From the NCBI GenBank assembly GCA_964036295.1, contig OZ038468.1, positions 17,920,683-17,984,682 of the forward strand: a stretch of 64,000 nucleotides of DNA, given 5' to 3'. The notes under the pieces were generated by a model that ran no database searches, was not told where the DNA came from, and saw only the letters and a program-made list of their open reading frames with translations. The position numbers and the translations under genes were made by a program. Each line of letters starts with the position of its first letter. Within the stretch, counting starts at the first letter, position 1. Source of the DNA: Plumapathes pennacea. Lineage: Eukaryota > Cnidaria > Anthozoa > Antipatharia > Myriopathidae. Of this stretch, positions 32,301 through 63,090 are shown in pieces.

Positions 32301-34604
32301 TCGTGTTGATGTATGGGTCTGTTTGTAACATATTGCTTTTAAATTGCACATCTTCTATACATATAGATGCACGTGTGACAATCTCTTGTAGTTCGAACGT
32401 GTATGGATGCCCAACCAACATGGCAGATCCACTGGTCCATGCAGCGTTTTTCTCAAACAAGCTGGAACGAATTTTGACGGATACAACTGTCGAATCAATC
32501 ACCAATATCGCACCGCCTGGACCAAACGAGGAGTTGTTTTCTGTGAAATTGGAGTTGACGATGCTCAGGGAAATGTTCGTAAAACTGTTTATCATTAATG
32601 CACCGCCACCGCTGGCCCGAGTGCCAGCAAACGGAATGAGAGCATTTCCATGAAAAACAGATTTTCTAATGCTGAGATGTGCTTCATTCCCAGAAGCGAG
32701 GCCGATTCCTCTCCCAATATTGTTCTTAAAGTTTCCAGTATCCATAAAGATCGACGACACCACAGGACTTGTTTTGAGCAAGAGTTGAAAGGGTGTTGAA
32801 CTTTTGTCCATGTGGTTGCTTTTGCAGCTGGAGAAATTCTTTCGGCTTCCAAAGTCAACATATAAAGATCCTTTAAAAGGAGAATGATTCTGTTGAAAAG
32901 AGCTGTTGATGAAGGTCACGTTGAAATACGGATCAGTAGATGTAACCCGCGTGTCAGTCCGATCTGGCGCTGTGATTGTGAAGACACCCAAGTCTCGCTT
33001 ATCGACGACGTTTCTCTCAAACACAGAGTTGGATACCCGTACACCAAGACGGTTAGCCGTCAGTAGAACACAACTCGTTGAGTTCACACAGCTTACGTTC
33101 TGCAGTGTTACGTTGGCATGGTATTCTGCTTTCGTACGTAGGTCTAAAGCTGCAATAATTTTATTTGAGCGTGCAATATTCACAAAAGAGCAGTCATTCA
33201 TGCGTACACTGCAATCAGCTCCGCTGATTGAACTATTGATAAACACGAGCCCCTCAAAAGAAACGTCCACTTCAACAGCTTTGGCAGACGTCTGTGTTCC
33301 ATTTATGACAAACGTTGCACCGTCCTTACATCGGATATACGAAATAGACTTGAAGGATTTTAGCGACACGCTCTTATCGATATAGACTTCCCTCGGCAAT
33401 GATGACGTGACTGATGGCGTGCACGGGTAAGGGTCAAGCTCCGTATGAGTTCCATCAACGTTGATGGTGAATCCCGACTGCGCATGTGCAATACCGGCAG
33501 CAAGAGACTTGCAGCTTGTTGCTACAGAGGTTCCGCAGTGCGTCGAGTCATTGCCATGGTAACGTGAGACGTAGATATTTGCTCCTAAAATTTGTAAGAA
33601 CGAGATAATCCTATAGACCTTACTATGCTCGAAACATTTGTAAGTTCTGAAATGTGTGATTTTACCCCAATCAAAGTAAAAAGGAAATCGCGAACTCTTT
33701 CATTCCTCGAGTGATCAACTTTTCCCCAATTTTCCCCTTCATTCTCTCACAGTATAGAGATATACCAGACAGTATGGAGAATTCTGCTCAGATAAAAGTG
33801 TCACTTTATCACTGCAGTGCGTTTTCTTGAAAGGTTGGGGAAAATTATCCCTAAATTCTACTTGCATGCATTCCCTTCGTTTTTCTAACTCGGTCTGTCT
33901 TCCCACAGGAAGCTTATTCTTTGGTTTGCCGGAAACATACATTTGATCGAAATCACTGCAGAGAAGGCATATCTACAAATAAGATAACAGGGCGAAAACA
34001 GAAACCAAAGCTAAGGGAAAGAAAGGACAATAGACACGGTGCGATGGCTCTCCTTCATTCTCACTCCGTCGGAATGTTTCAGATCAAGTGCACATGAGAT
34101 TTTAAAACAACTTCCGGGCACGGCGGTATGTTAAAAAAATGTCTGTCCAAAATTTAGCCTTCGAGGCTCGCAACAAGCCCTTAAAGTAAGGATATTCTTA
34201 GTCAAGTCTTAGTTAGGAATCCTCAGTGCTCATTTAGAGCGAGTCAGTGTTTGCTAGTCATTACATTCAAACTGATGTTGAGCGTGATTTTCAACAGGTG
34301 TTAATCAAGCCCGAACATGTAGTCTTGTGACCGGGTTCCCCGGAAGTCACAAGATCGGCTTACCAGCGTTTTTGGAGCCGACTACCAAGACCAAATTCTC
34401 AATGAGCTGCTAAACAGTGGCGAGGTTTATTCAGTTCACACATTTTGATTTCCACGCGGACGGATCGCAAGGGAGATTCGTACGCTAAATTCATTCGAAA
34501 TAGATTTGGACAAAAACGAAACACAAAGCATACAAAATAAGATGCTCACCGTTTACACATAGAAGGTGCGTCAACAACGTAATGACTGGTACGGACCAAT
34601 GCAT
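29371..34604 (-). CDS. Complete beta-helix / multi-pass receptor (two exons)
   Basis: Exon 1 is 34550-34604 (ATG at 34604; signal peptide MHWSVPVITLLTHLLCVN, then G across the intron, donor GTGAGC). Exon 2 is 29371-33584 (acceptor TTTTAG) and runs to the stop: 1422 residues. After the signal comes NIYVSRYHGND and about 780 residues of Asn/Ser-rich repeats of the pectin-lyase, right-handed beta-helix kind. Residues about 810-960 are a Cys-rich neck (CEHC, GCLPCPYGANC, NREGFLCGQCRHGY, CRAEKDC). From about 964 there are roughly ten hydrophobic segments. The membrane part loosely recalls polycystin/TRP-like proteins, but I cannot assign a family. Many N-glycosylation sequons suggest a cell-surface protein. 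Ligand and function are unknown. It is the only intact copy in the array and probably the parent of the truncated ones. Confidence 0.88.
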
Positions 34605-35467
34605 CGGAATTTTCGGCTACACGGAGTCCACACTGGAGAATCGACTGAAGACTGAACCGAAACTAAAATGGCGATTGCCTCGTCGCCAGTCTCGCGCGGT
34701 AAAGGTGCGAAAATTGACGAGGGAATGGGGCGAGTGGGCAGAAAGAGACGTGACAAGCTGTGAAACCCACGAAATGTAAAGAACATTTGTTTAAAATTTA
34801 TTGCCAATCTGAGCAACTAGGGTATCGCCTCAAAAGGTTGTTTTGCTTTTGATCCCACGCCACTCAAGTATCCTGGCCGGCCAGAATAAAAGTACATTTG
34901 GTCGTCAGTACCAAATTAAAATCTAACCAAACAAGCTTCGATTTTTTACCACAGAACTCAAACATTCCCTATAAATTAACTGGAATAATTTGAAATACGA
35001 CTCAACTCAACCTAGAGAACTGTCAAGTGAAACCTAAAGGTGTGACCACTCAAATGAAAGCTCTTAATGAGAACATTCTAATTTCAACTCTTGAACTGTC
35101 AAGTGAAACCTAAAGATGTGACCACTCAAATAGCTCTTAATGAGAACATTCTAACTCCAACTCTTGAACTATCAAATGAAACACAACGGTGTGGCCCTTC
35201 TCATGACAGTGTTCACTTTCAACGCCTGAGCTTTCAAAAGAAACTTAAGCTAACTTAAACTAAGGTGTTTTTAACGAAAGCTCTCAGAATGTGTACTTTC
35301 CAATAGCAGTCTTCACGTTTTTGTTAGGTGCAATTAAAGTTTTTTATTTGCATTTTTAAGTTTGGTCCGAAATGAAAAATGGCAGTGAAAAGGTTAACTG
35401 GATAAAGTACGTGGGAATTATTGGAGAAGTCGTGAGTCAGATGGTCCTATACTTCTTTAGAAGTTCG
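34605..35467. other. Intergenic gap between the receptor and the myosin 3' end
   Basis: Upstream of the receptor this contains its presumed promoter and 5' UTR; no clear core element is seen. About 35018-35235 holds three decaying tandem copies of a block of about 75 bp (CTGTCAAGTGAAACCTAAAG...). A minus-strand AATAAA at 35344-35349, about 120 bp after the myosin stop, is a good poly(A) signal for that gene. Confidence 0.55.
35018..35235. repeat. Degenerate tandem repeat, about 75-bp unit, three copies
   Basis: Two good copies and one decayed copy of a block with the core GTCAAGTGAAACCTAAAG and CTCTTAATGAGAACATTCTAA. A related fragment occurs in a myosin intron near 45305-45375. Confidence 0.75.
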
Positions 35468-54318
<18,851 letters not shown>

Positions 54319-56247
54319 CTTTGCGGATTTTCTGCTTTATGAGCAGCAATCTGGTGTCAACGTGGTACTGGATCGGGTGAAGCTACTCATGCCATCAAAT
54401 GGCTCTTTTTAGGCATTATTTTGTGTTAGATCTACAGGAAGCCAGCCACACCACCTTCTAGATCCCAATCTCTGCTGTTTTCATTGTCGCGCGCATGACC
54501 TTGTACGGGACCATATTCGGAAAGTTATTCATTGCTCATCAGTGATTGGTCCATATATTCCGTCAGCCAATAAAAACACCGCTTACACTGCTGTCGCGCC
54601 AGCTGATGCTCAAATATAGACGTGACATAAAATAAGGCGACTTTCCACGATAAAAGAATAAAAAATACTTGGGACATGAAACCTTACGTACAATAAGAAA
54701 AGAATATTTTCTATCACTAAAACTAAAATTTAAAACTAAAAAAAAAATGTTCATATACTAATTTCGTTTTATAAGCCTTTCGATAACATCCCACAAACAA
54801 ACCACTTCGGGTTTTCCTGAGTGTCGTGGCGTTCTTTACCGGTGAGGTAATTTACAACAGCTGCATATTGCTATAATCAATAGGATCACCATGGTAACAA
54901 AGTGGGGCGACCGGGGTGGGACGGGTTAGGGTTAGGAACATTCCCGCCAAGGCTGGCATCCCACTCAAAGTCTTTGCTATTTCCCATGCTTTTTGTCAAA
55001 GATGGTCGATTTATTAGCCGAAACTTCGAGGAAATCTTCCTGGGACTGATAACAAGACGTTTTGCGATACATTTGTGTTATCTACAGTCAATTGCCGATT
55101 TTGACGAATGATGCCATGAATTTTGTCAAATGACCCAGGGTTTTTGTGAAACGCGCGTAGGAGATAGCGGTGAGTTGACCGTAATATATTTTCTTTGAGC
55201 GAGTTATCTGCTGGCAGACTAGTTTCAGGTTTTCAGACCACACAGCACCTCACGTACTAACTTACAACCTTTAATTTATCCACAGAAAACAAACCTCTAC
55301 GACACTACATCACAAAGGACCGAAAAATGAGCAAAAAAATAGCAAAAAAATACAGGTTGAATCGAAGAAAACTCAAACCTGTTACCATTTTAAACAAAAG
55401 GCGGGGGAAAAAATGCTTAAACAACTTACTTTGGTGCTATTCAGCCAAAAAGGACCATTGATTATTATAATTACGAATTCGACAAAACTGCTATAAACTC
55501 CCTGGTATAGCCCTTGTAATTCTTCTATCTACACTAGTAACAAAGTCATTACAATTAAATAGCCGTTCTTATATTAATAAATATCGTACATTTAGTGTGG
55601 CGGACATACCGCCCAAATTCTCTGTCCTGTTTCGTCCTAATAAGTATTCAAACTGCGCCTTATTTGACTTGTGGTTTAACGACTTTATAAAACAGTTTTC
55701 TCGTCTCGCACTTGTTGACTGGTTTCAACAAAGAACGGAGTGCACACAAATCGTTGAACCCTTTCACTCCCAAGAGTGATCAACTTCAAATTTCTCCTTC
55801 AGTTTCTCCCCAGAGAAAATACGACACAGTATGGAGAAGTTGCTATTTGAGAACTTGCGCGCGTGAAAGCTGATCGAACTATCAATTCTCACTTCATCAC
55901 TCACACATTTTCTTCTTAAACTGTTGGGAGAATCTGCAGTGTGAACCTGGGAGTGGAAGGGTGCAAACCACCAGCGACCCGCGTGCGGATTTAAGTTTGA
56001 ATTAACTCTTCACTAAAAAAGAAATGGCGCAGGAAAGGTCGCTGGCCCTGGCCCTGGCCCTAATTCCTTGTCCTCGTCACCTACAAGCCTGGCGCAAAGT
56101 CTCTATATATTATTATTCAGTAATAAATCTCAGCATTATCAAATCTGCTCCTTTCTGTGCATCTTTTCCTGGAGCGCCTATCCGTGTATCCCACGTAATT
56201 GTTGCATTTTGTGTGAATTTTGTGCCCAGTTGGTCCGGAAACCTTTA
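54319..56247. other. Intergenic gap between MCTP 3' end and myosin 5' end
   Basis: Both neighbours read leftward, so the left part should hold the myosin promoter and 5' UTR and the right part the MCTP 3' UTR. I see no additional gene. The region holds a TTAA-family MITE (55754-55966) and a small GC-rich patch at 54903-54960 that includes two TTAGGG repeats, too few to be telomeric. Confidence 0.55.
55754..55966. mobile_element. TTAA-family MITE copy (intergenic)
   Basis: AACCCTTTCACTCCCAAGAG...CTGGGAGTGGAAGGGT; the left flank is TTGA rather than TTAA. Full-length short form, about 210 bp. Confidence 0.75.
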
Positions 56248-56978
56248 CTAGCCATCTATCCTCTTGACTCGCAGAGCTGGGTCCGTCTTCAGCGCTTTCT
56301 GTTGTTTCTGTTGAGTGAAAAGAGCAGCAAATTAAACGCCAAACCAGTCCGCAAGTTCGGTCCCTGAATAAACTTTGACAGACTTACTATTTGAATATCT
56401 GACGGAATACGAGACATGAAGTCGTCCAGCTCGTTGTTGTCCACCGCATTTGGCTTACGGATTTTCTTGGTGAACTTGTTTATTCCTGGAAGTGAAGCAC
56501 AAATCTCCGTCAACACAGACCTCGACTCGTATCGCTCTTTTTTACGGCAAAACATCACCCATCCACATTAACGTTGTGTTCATACACTTAACGTTGTACA
56601 GCCACGCAGAACAAATCTTACCACAGTCCAGATATGGACTGGTATTTCATAGTTCTGTAAACACTGGCTTCTGTTGTGATCCAGATACTCCTTTTACTCT
56701 TCCGGCATTTGATAGTTTGCTCAGATGATAGATGATTGAACTATAAATTCTCACCACGTCGCTCATACCTTTTCTTCTTGAATGGTTAGGAGAATTTGTG
56801 TTATCAGCTTTGGCAGTAAACGAGTTAAATCGATCTTCAAATGTTCGCCACTAACTTACCCCACGCCAAGAGTAAGAACTTGAGCGGGACACAGTAGAGC
56901 ACAACAGTTCCCAGAGTGAAGACTATACAGGCCAAATACGAACAGAACGGCACGGTCCAGTTGAACGTGCTACAAAGC

Positions 56979-57010
<32 letters not shown>

Positions 57011-60000
57011 ACAAAAACAAGGTCAATTGAACTTACTGAAAGAACATCTTACTGGCCAGCCAGCCAGTCAATCAATCAATCAATTAATCAATCAATCAAT
57101 CAATTAATTAATTAATAATTACTTAATCAATCAATCAATCGATTGATTACCCAATCAGTCAATCAATCAATCAATCAATCAAATAATTAATTAATAATTA
57201 CTTAATCAATCAATCAATCGATTGATTACCCAATCAGTCAATCAATCAATCAATTAATTAATTAGTCAGGCAGTCAGTTAACTAGTCGGTCAGTGAGTCA
57301 GTGAGTCAGTCAACACATCAAACTATACCCTGTGGTTTCAAAATGCTAGCTGCAACCCTGCAGTCAGTGAGTCTGTCTAGGTACTGACCGCATGGTCCAG
57401 ACTGTCAATACAAATGCCATCTATCTATTTATCTATCTTCCTTGTCTTCGTCTTTCTCGCTCTCTTTGTCAGTTCTGCCGTTGCATCCGTGAGACAACGT
57501 TCTTAACTCAAGCAGTCAATTGGTAAGAGAAAGAAACACCGTCTCACTTCTTGATTCGTTCTCCTTGAGAAGCCGCCATGTCCAGAGCGTTCTGCACTGT
57601 AGAACAGATGGAAGTGATGGCCGCCATTTTCTCTTTAAAACTTTTCCCTTTGTCCTGAATAAGACAAAACAGAGTTAAGATGAGGAAAGGATGTACTGCT
57701 AACTTCTCCTTACTGAACCCATACAACTGACTATGTACTACAGGAAGAAGTTTGTCTCTGGCTACTTTAACCGCCAGCCTGACGCCCGGAATCAGCAAAG
57801 TTTGACATCGGGCCAGCAAAATTTAACATCGGCCTAGTAAAATTGGTCATCGGCCTAATAACATTGGACAACGGCCAAGTAAACTTGAGCAACTGCCTAG
57901 TAAAATTTGACATCGGCCCAGTAAAATGGGAAATCGGGCTGGGAAAAAACCTTCCATCAATGACCGACAGGTTAGTAGTCTTCCTCTTGTACTCGATACG
58001 CGTCAAAATAACCGCATCAGCAGTTGAGAATGATAGATTTTTTATTTTGCTCAGATGAAAGCTGATTAAACGAACAGTTCTTACTACATCATTCATGCAT
58101 TTTCTTCTTAAAAGGTTGGGAGAATCATTGCATTCTGAGCTTGGAAGAGAAAGGATTAAAGGTTTAAAAAAGTGTCAGCACGCTTACCCCTTTCTTGCCC
58201 TTTTCAGCCGGTTCATCGTCGTCGTCGTCTTCTTCTTCGTCCACTGGCGCCCCTTCCTGTTGCAAGGAAGAATTTACGCTTTAACTATCGCATTTATTTT
58301 TTGTTATGACTGAAAATAAAAATGCGTTGCGAGCACTGCGCGATAACCAAGCACTTACATGCACGCACACGCAAATGTAGAGGGCACTTAAACAACGAAA
58401 CTATTGATATCAAACGACATTCGTTGACATCGCCGAATACTCCACGCGCACTCTACGACAACAAACGAACACTGGCCGAAGGCTTTCCGACGTATTGTTT
58501 GATCTCCGTAAAATGTCACCTGATCTTCTGGGTTAACGTTTCTGTCCACCATCAGCATGCAGATGACGTATTGTTTGAGGAAACCCAACAGCAAGGTCAG
58601 CGGAATTATGTAGAAATCAAAGTTGAGACAAAGCATGATGTAGATCTGTCAGAAGAAATCAAACATCGCTTAAGTTAGAAGTGAAGGATATTTGCCAGCA
58701 TACACAGCGAACAAGAAGAGCAGTTGAGAGAAAGGACAGAACAAATCAGTGGTCAAAAGAGTTGAGACACTTGCTTTGTTTTTGTTTCTAAAACATAATT
58801 AAACGGATGGGAGGTTTTATCGTTTTTGTGGCGGACATCAAACTGTTCTTCACGGCCTCTTTACAATCTGTCGTTTTTCCCTCAAATATCTGATCAAAAT
58901 AAAGTGTAACTTTTGCAAGATAAAGGTAAAGATAAAAATTTCACAAAAACCTATCGTATGACTCTCGCTCACGTGCATCCAGTAATAGAGTTTTTCTTGA
59001 ATTTTAGAAAACAACCTGATTGAAATAGGACAGCAGAACTCACAGCAAAAGCGAAGGCGCTCCGGAATTTGTACTGCCACGTGAACAGGGAACCCATGAA
59101 GGCTCCCGCTGACGCCAGGCTCTGGACCAGTTTGTTGACACGGTCAATGTTACGTTGAAGGAGCTGCAAGAGAAACGGAAAGAATTCTGTGATCAGATAG
59201 CCGACTACTATGACAAGTAGTGTTCACCTGTACAACAATCATCATCATCATCTGCACCTTAATCATAACCATGATCCTCATTATTATCACAATCACCATC
59301 TTCATCATTAACATCACCACCACCACCACCACCACCTTTACCACCATCATCATCACCAACAGCATCACCATTATCACCATCATCACCACCACCATCACCA
59401 TCACCATCACCACCATCACCATCACCATCATCAAAATCACTATCACCATCACCACTACCATTACCATCATTATCACCATCGACATCAAAATCATCATCAT
59501 CATCGTCATCATCATCGTCATCATCATCATCATCATCATCACCATCATCATCACTATCATCATCATCATCATCACCATAATCGCTAACATCACCACAAAC
59601 AATCAGCTACACCACATCAGCCTTTCGTCTTCCTTTGCTTTAACAACCACTAACATTACTTGTATCACTGCCGTAGAAACTACTATAAATGACACCATAT
59701 CACGGCCAACGAAAGTTCCCTCACCGCTCTCTTGAACTTGGGCGGCGACCAAATGACCTTGGGATCTCGCGGGTTCACTGTGCGCACTGCTGCTCTGATG
59801 GGGTTGTAAATCACATCCAGGGTCAGGATCAGATGACCTTTGGCCCGTCGCTCCAGAGATTTGTCCTTCAGCTGGTAGAGTCGCTTTTCATTTGGAGTTA
59901 TCTGCAACAAAAAACGCGCTTGTTTGAAAAACCTTTCACATCCCCATCGTTGAACTATGATGGCTAAGACAAAGACAAGGACAGAAATTCTTACGTGCAA

Positions 60001-63000
60001 TAAGGGTATGATGACGCGTCCGAGGAACTCTGGGGCTCCGCGCTTGTCCTCATCAAACACACTTATGTCCAGGACGTCATGAATATCGGCAACATCACTG
60101 CGGAACACACGAAATATGCAAGTGAATATCGGCAACATTGCTGCAGAACACACGAAACATGCGAGTGAATATTGGCAACATTGCTGCATAACACACGAAA
60201 CATGCGAGTGAATATTGGCAACATTGCTGCATAACACACGAAACATGCGAGTGAATATCGGCAACATTGCTGCATAACACACGAAACATGCGAGTGAATA
60301 TTGGAAACATTGCTGCAGAACACACGATACATGCAAGTGAATATCAGCAACATCGCTGCAGAACACACACGAAATATGGCCACATGTACACGGACGGTAA
60401 AGGACTGGGTATTCATTAAAACCACCAGAAAATGGGGCATTACAGTGCTACACGCGCGCCTTCGCTACTCACAACTCGTAAATCTTGTTCCATGGTGGGT
60501 TGAGAGTCTTGTAGATAGTATTCGTCACGATCCTTTGATTGTTGAGTTCAAGCACCGCAAACGGATCACTCAAACCGCCGATGTCGGCCGACGCCAGCCC
60601 GACTGCACGATGCAGCTTGACCTGTAGCCAGCCGATCTGTTTAATCTTCTTCGGCGTCTTAGGAATGGAGAATTGCTTGACGATTTCCTTGCGTCTGTTC
60701 GGGTCATCTGTCCAAGCGTTCAAATCGGATTCACATCCGGGAGCATCCAGTCCTGTGATGGCCACGTGCATTATCACCATCCCCGCCCCGTCCTCCAACT
60801 CCGCCTCGATCTTGTGTGACTTTTCCCGTGCAAGTTTGGAAAGATCAATCATGCACCTGGAGAAATGACCGCGTTAGATTATGATTTTACGCGAATATGA
60901 AGGAAAACAGAACATTACAATTTCGTGATTGCTGCACAATCCTCTTGGTCCAAAGTACGAATTTTAAAAACATGCTAAAGCCTGGTTTCACGAGTGACGC
61001 AAGCATTAGGGTATGATGTCAGTGAAAACGGGCGGCGCTAGCTTAAGAGATATATGGCAATGAAAACAATCACAAGCGCAAATCAAAGAGACACGCATTC
61101 AAGAAAACGAGCAGTGCAAGCATGGGAGACATGCTTCCGTGAAGCGAGCAACGCAAACACAAGTGCGAGCACAAGGGAAAATAAAAATGTTTATACTTGT
61201 GCTTGCGTTTCCATTCTCGGAACTGGAAGGGTTCACAAAAACGCATTCTTAATACCTTCCCATAAACTCGTCCTTGCGAATATCTCGGTCCCAGACTGTC
61301 ACTTCTAGCGACATCGGTGAGTCAGCGTAGAGCTTCAAATCGAATTGTTCCTTCCATTGCGGATTAAGAGTCTCCTTGCAGGCTTTTGCTTTGTACTTCT
61401 CGTTGCCAAGGCGGAAGCGACAGTAGGGGTCACTCAGGCCTGAGAAGCACGTGAACAAGTGGAAAGCGAAATATAAGTAAGTCAAAAGTATAGAAAACGG
61501 AGAGTGAAAAATGAAAAATGAAAAAATACGGAATGAAACTGTGAAAACTGAAAAGTGGAAAATGAAAATTGAAAAACTGGATGGACAAGGGGTAATTGCA
61601 AGTGAAAGCTGGACGGTACAGTGAAATGCGAGGGGAAAGCTTAAGAAGGCCCACCTGAATCGTCCATTGGAATCAATTTGCGACCTTCCACAAGAGTCAC
61701 CGACACGAGCCCATCCCACAGCTGGGCCTTGTTAGGGTCCTTGCCTTGAGCCTTGGCCCTTGAAGCCCGTCTGGCCATCTGAGGAATAAGAGGAAATAGC
61801 TGGTAACAACGTTCTATAGAACTTGTAAAGAAAGTGCAACTTTCTTCGCAGCAGCAAAGTGCCACTGTCAACTTCCTCTAACACGGACACCCTCGGGGCC
61901 AGCTCCAACTGTCCGTTTTAGAGGTGTCCATCTTAAATAAAGTTCAGTTTATAGAGTAAATGACTGAAGAAACAGCAGAGACCACTCCTACCAGGTGTCT
62001 GTCTTAGAGAGATGTCCGTTTTAGAGGGGTGTCCGTTATGAGGGAGTTCTCTATCAGCATTTAATGGATACATGTACAGTATTACCCATACCCACATATT
62101 ATTGATTAACCCTGTCATACACGTTTTGGCCTGACTGATTCTGAATGTTTGTCTGTAGTTACCTCCTGGCGGTCCTCCAGATTCTTAGGGTGAATAGTGA
62201 ATACTGCAGTGATTGTGCCAAGCTTATCTGAACCACCATCAGCGTCCTCAAGATCCAGAGACATCTCAACTGGCCTGCCAGGCAATGAAACCCAAAATAT
62301 AAATATACTTTTCTTTGCTCAATTTTGAAAACAGAGGAATAGTAACAATGTCAAATCTATTGATTGCCAAGTTCTTCATACGCTTCTTTAACCCTCATGA
62401 GAGTGATCAATTTTCTCCTTCAGTTTTTTAGGAGAGATATCCCATATTGTATGGAGAATTTGCTACTTGATACCTTGCTCAGATGAAAGCTGATTGGCCT
62501 ATCAATTCTCACTACATCACTCATAGAGCTGTTTTTGGATGACTGTCGAAAACCAAAACCAAAGTAATCACACAGGCCAATCACAGAGACTGAGAGAAAA
62601 CAGTTCAGCCAATTGGAAGCCAAAGTAATTTGCGTTTGGTCTTGCGTTTGGTTTTACTTTCCAATCAGCAGTGCGAGTGCATGCCATCGCTTGCGTGAGA
62701 AGTGTTTGGTTTTGGTTTTGGTTTTGTTCTTGATTGGCTGAGCATGCTGACAAACTCGTGTGGACCAATCCGAAAGCGAAGCAAATGCAAAACCAAAGCA
62801 ATCACACAATTACTTTCGACAGTCATCCGAAAACCGCTCTACATTTTCTTCTTGAATGGTTACTTACTTAAGCACTTCCAGTTGTGACAGGTCCACAACA
62901 GCCCTTCCCATTGGATCATCATTTCCAACTCGGTCAAAATCAAAGACTTTCAGAATGAGCGGCACTGTGATGTCTTCAATTGGAACACAGAATTTCTCGT

Positions 63001-63090
63001 TCCACTGCGGGTTCAAGTTTTTCGAAACTGTGCGGCTTTTGTAGATTTGTTTTCCATCAGATTTGAATTTAACGTAAGGGTCACTAGTAC
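56248..63090 (-). CDS. MCTP: MCTP, multiple C2 and transmembrane domain protein (N-terminus outside window)
   Basis: Calcium-regulated membrane protein of the ER/secretory pathway. Fourteen exons join in phase: 62868-63090, 62163-62274, 61655-61778, 61256-61439, 60473-60856, 59995-60097, 59725-59901, 59044-59163, 58520-58645, 58188-58256, 57548-57654, 56860-56969, 56388-56485, 56248-56307, giving 664 residues plus stop. C2A starts mid-domain at GTSDPYVKF and has [10 protein letters not shown]2B has [21 protein letters not shown] and [13 protein letters not shown]2C has [22 protein letters not shown] and [13 protein letters not shown]. Calcium-ligand Asp residues are present in all three. Then come the linker WSPPKF, TM1 ([18 protein letters not shown]), an acidic loop, a second hydrophobic segment near [19 protein letters not shown], and the family tail INKFTKKIR...DFMSRIPSD. 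The first strand of C2A must lie beyond 64000. The last exon ([16 protein letters not shown]) is the least certain. Confidence 0.93.
56972..57300. repeat. AAC and CAAT microsatellites in an MCTP intron
   Basis: A (CAA)n tract at about 56976-57010 is followed by CAAT/TCAA arrays at 57066-57260 that include a duplicated block of about 80 bp (TTAATTAATAATTACTTAATC...). Between exons 56860-56969 and 57548-57654. Confidence 0.9.
59226..59600. repeat. CAT/CAC trinucleotide array in an MCTP intron
   Basis: About 370 bp of imperfect ATC/ACC/ATT triplets between the exons at 59044-59163 and 59725-59901. The long open frames of repeated Met or Ile across it are a by-product of the triplet period. Confidence 0.95.
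60081..60380. repeat. 43-bp minisatellite containing copies of an MCTP splice acceptor
   Basis: Seven tandem units of 43 bp starting GAATATCGGCAACAT. Unit 1 overlaps the first 17 coding bases (60081-60097) and the acceptor of the exon 59995-60097. Each further unit keeps the acceptor AG followed by (C/T)AATGTTGCCGATATTC on the minus strand, so the intron upstream has six decoy 3' splice sites. Confidence 0.95.
61865..62055. mobile_element. Decayed TA-type MITE in an MCTP intron
   Basis: Repeated motifs GTCCGTTTTAGAGG, TCTTAGAGAGATGTCC and GAGGGAGTTCTCTATCA resemble the element at 47424-47580 with degraded ends. Confidence 0.55.
62398..62866. mobile_element. TTAA-family MITE split by a second MITE, adjacent to an MCTP exon
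   Basis: The left part (62398-62525) starts TTAACCCTCATGAGAGTGATC. The right part (62840-62866) reads ACATTTTCTTCTTGAATGGTTAC. The right end of the element is missing and similarity stops within the first bases of the 5' splice site of the exon at 62868-63090. Confidence 0.8.
62526..62839. mobile_element. GAGC(G/T)G foldback MITE nested in the TTAA element
   Basis: Inverted ends GAGCTGTTTTTGGATGACTG...CAGTCATCCGAAAACCGCTC, flanked by TA on both sides. The interior includes TTTGGTTTTGGTTTTG and GATTGGCTGAGCATGCTGAC, shared with 35795-35976. Confidence 0.85.

Noticed and set aside
30613-33385. Several plus-strand frames of 60-159 codons opposite the receptor
   Set aside because: They are antisense shadows of the receptor exon and show no domain or conservation of their own.
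54903-54960. Telomere-like GGGTTAGGGTTAGG
   Set aside because: Only two repeats, inside ordinary intergenic DNA; not an internal telomeric array.
56289-56558. MCTP reading straight through to a stop near 56289
   Set aside because: A strong donor (ATA|GTAAGT) ends the exon at 56388, and the short exon 56248-56307 continues in frame to a stop. The read-through end has no resemblance to MCTP tails, though I cannot exclude intron retention.
59150-59735. Long open frames of repeated Met/Ile/Val or Thr/Ile residues
   Set aside because: They arise from the CAT/CAC trinucleotide array in an MCTP intron and lie between well-supported exons.
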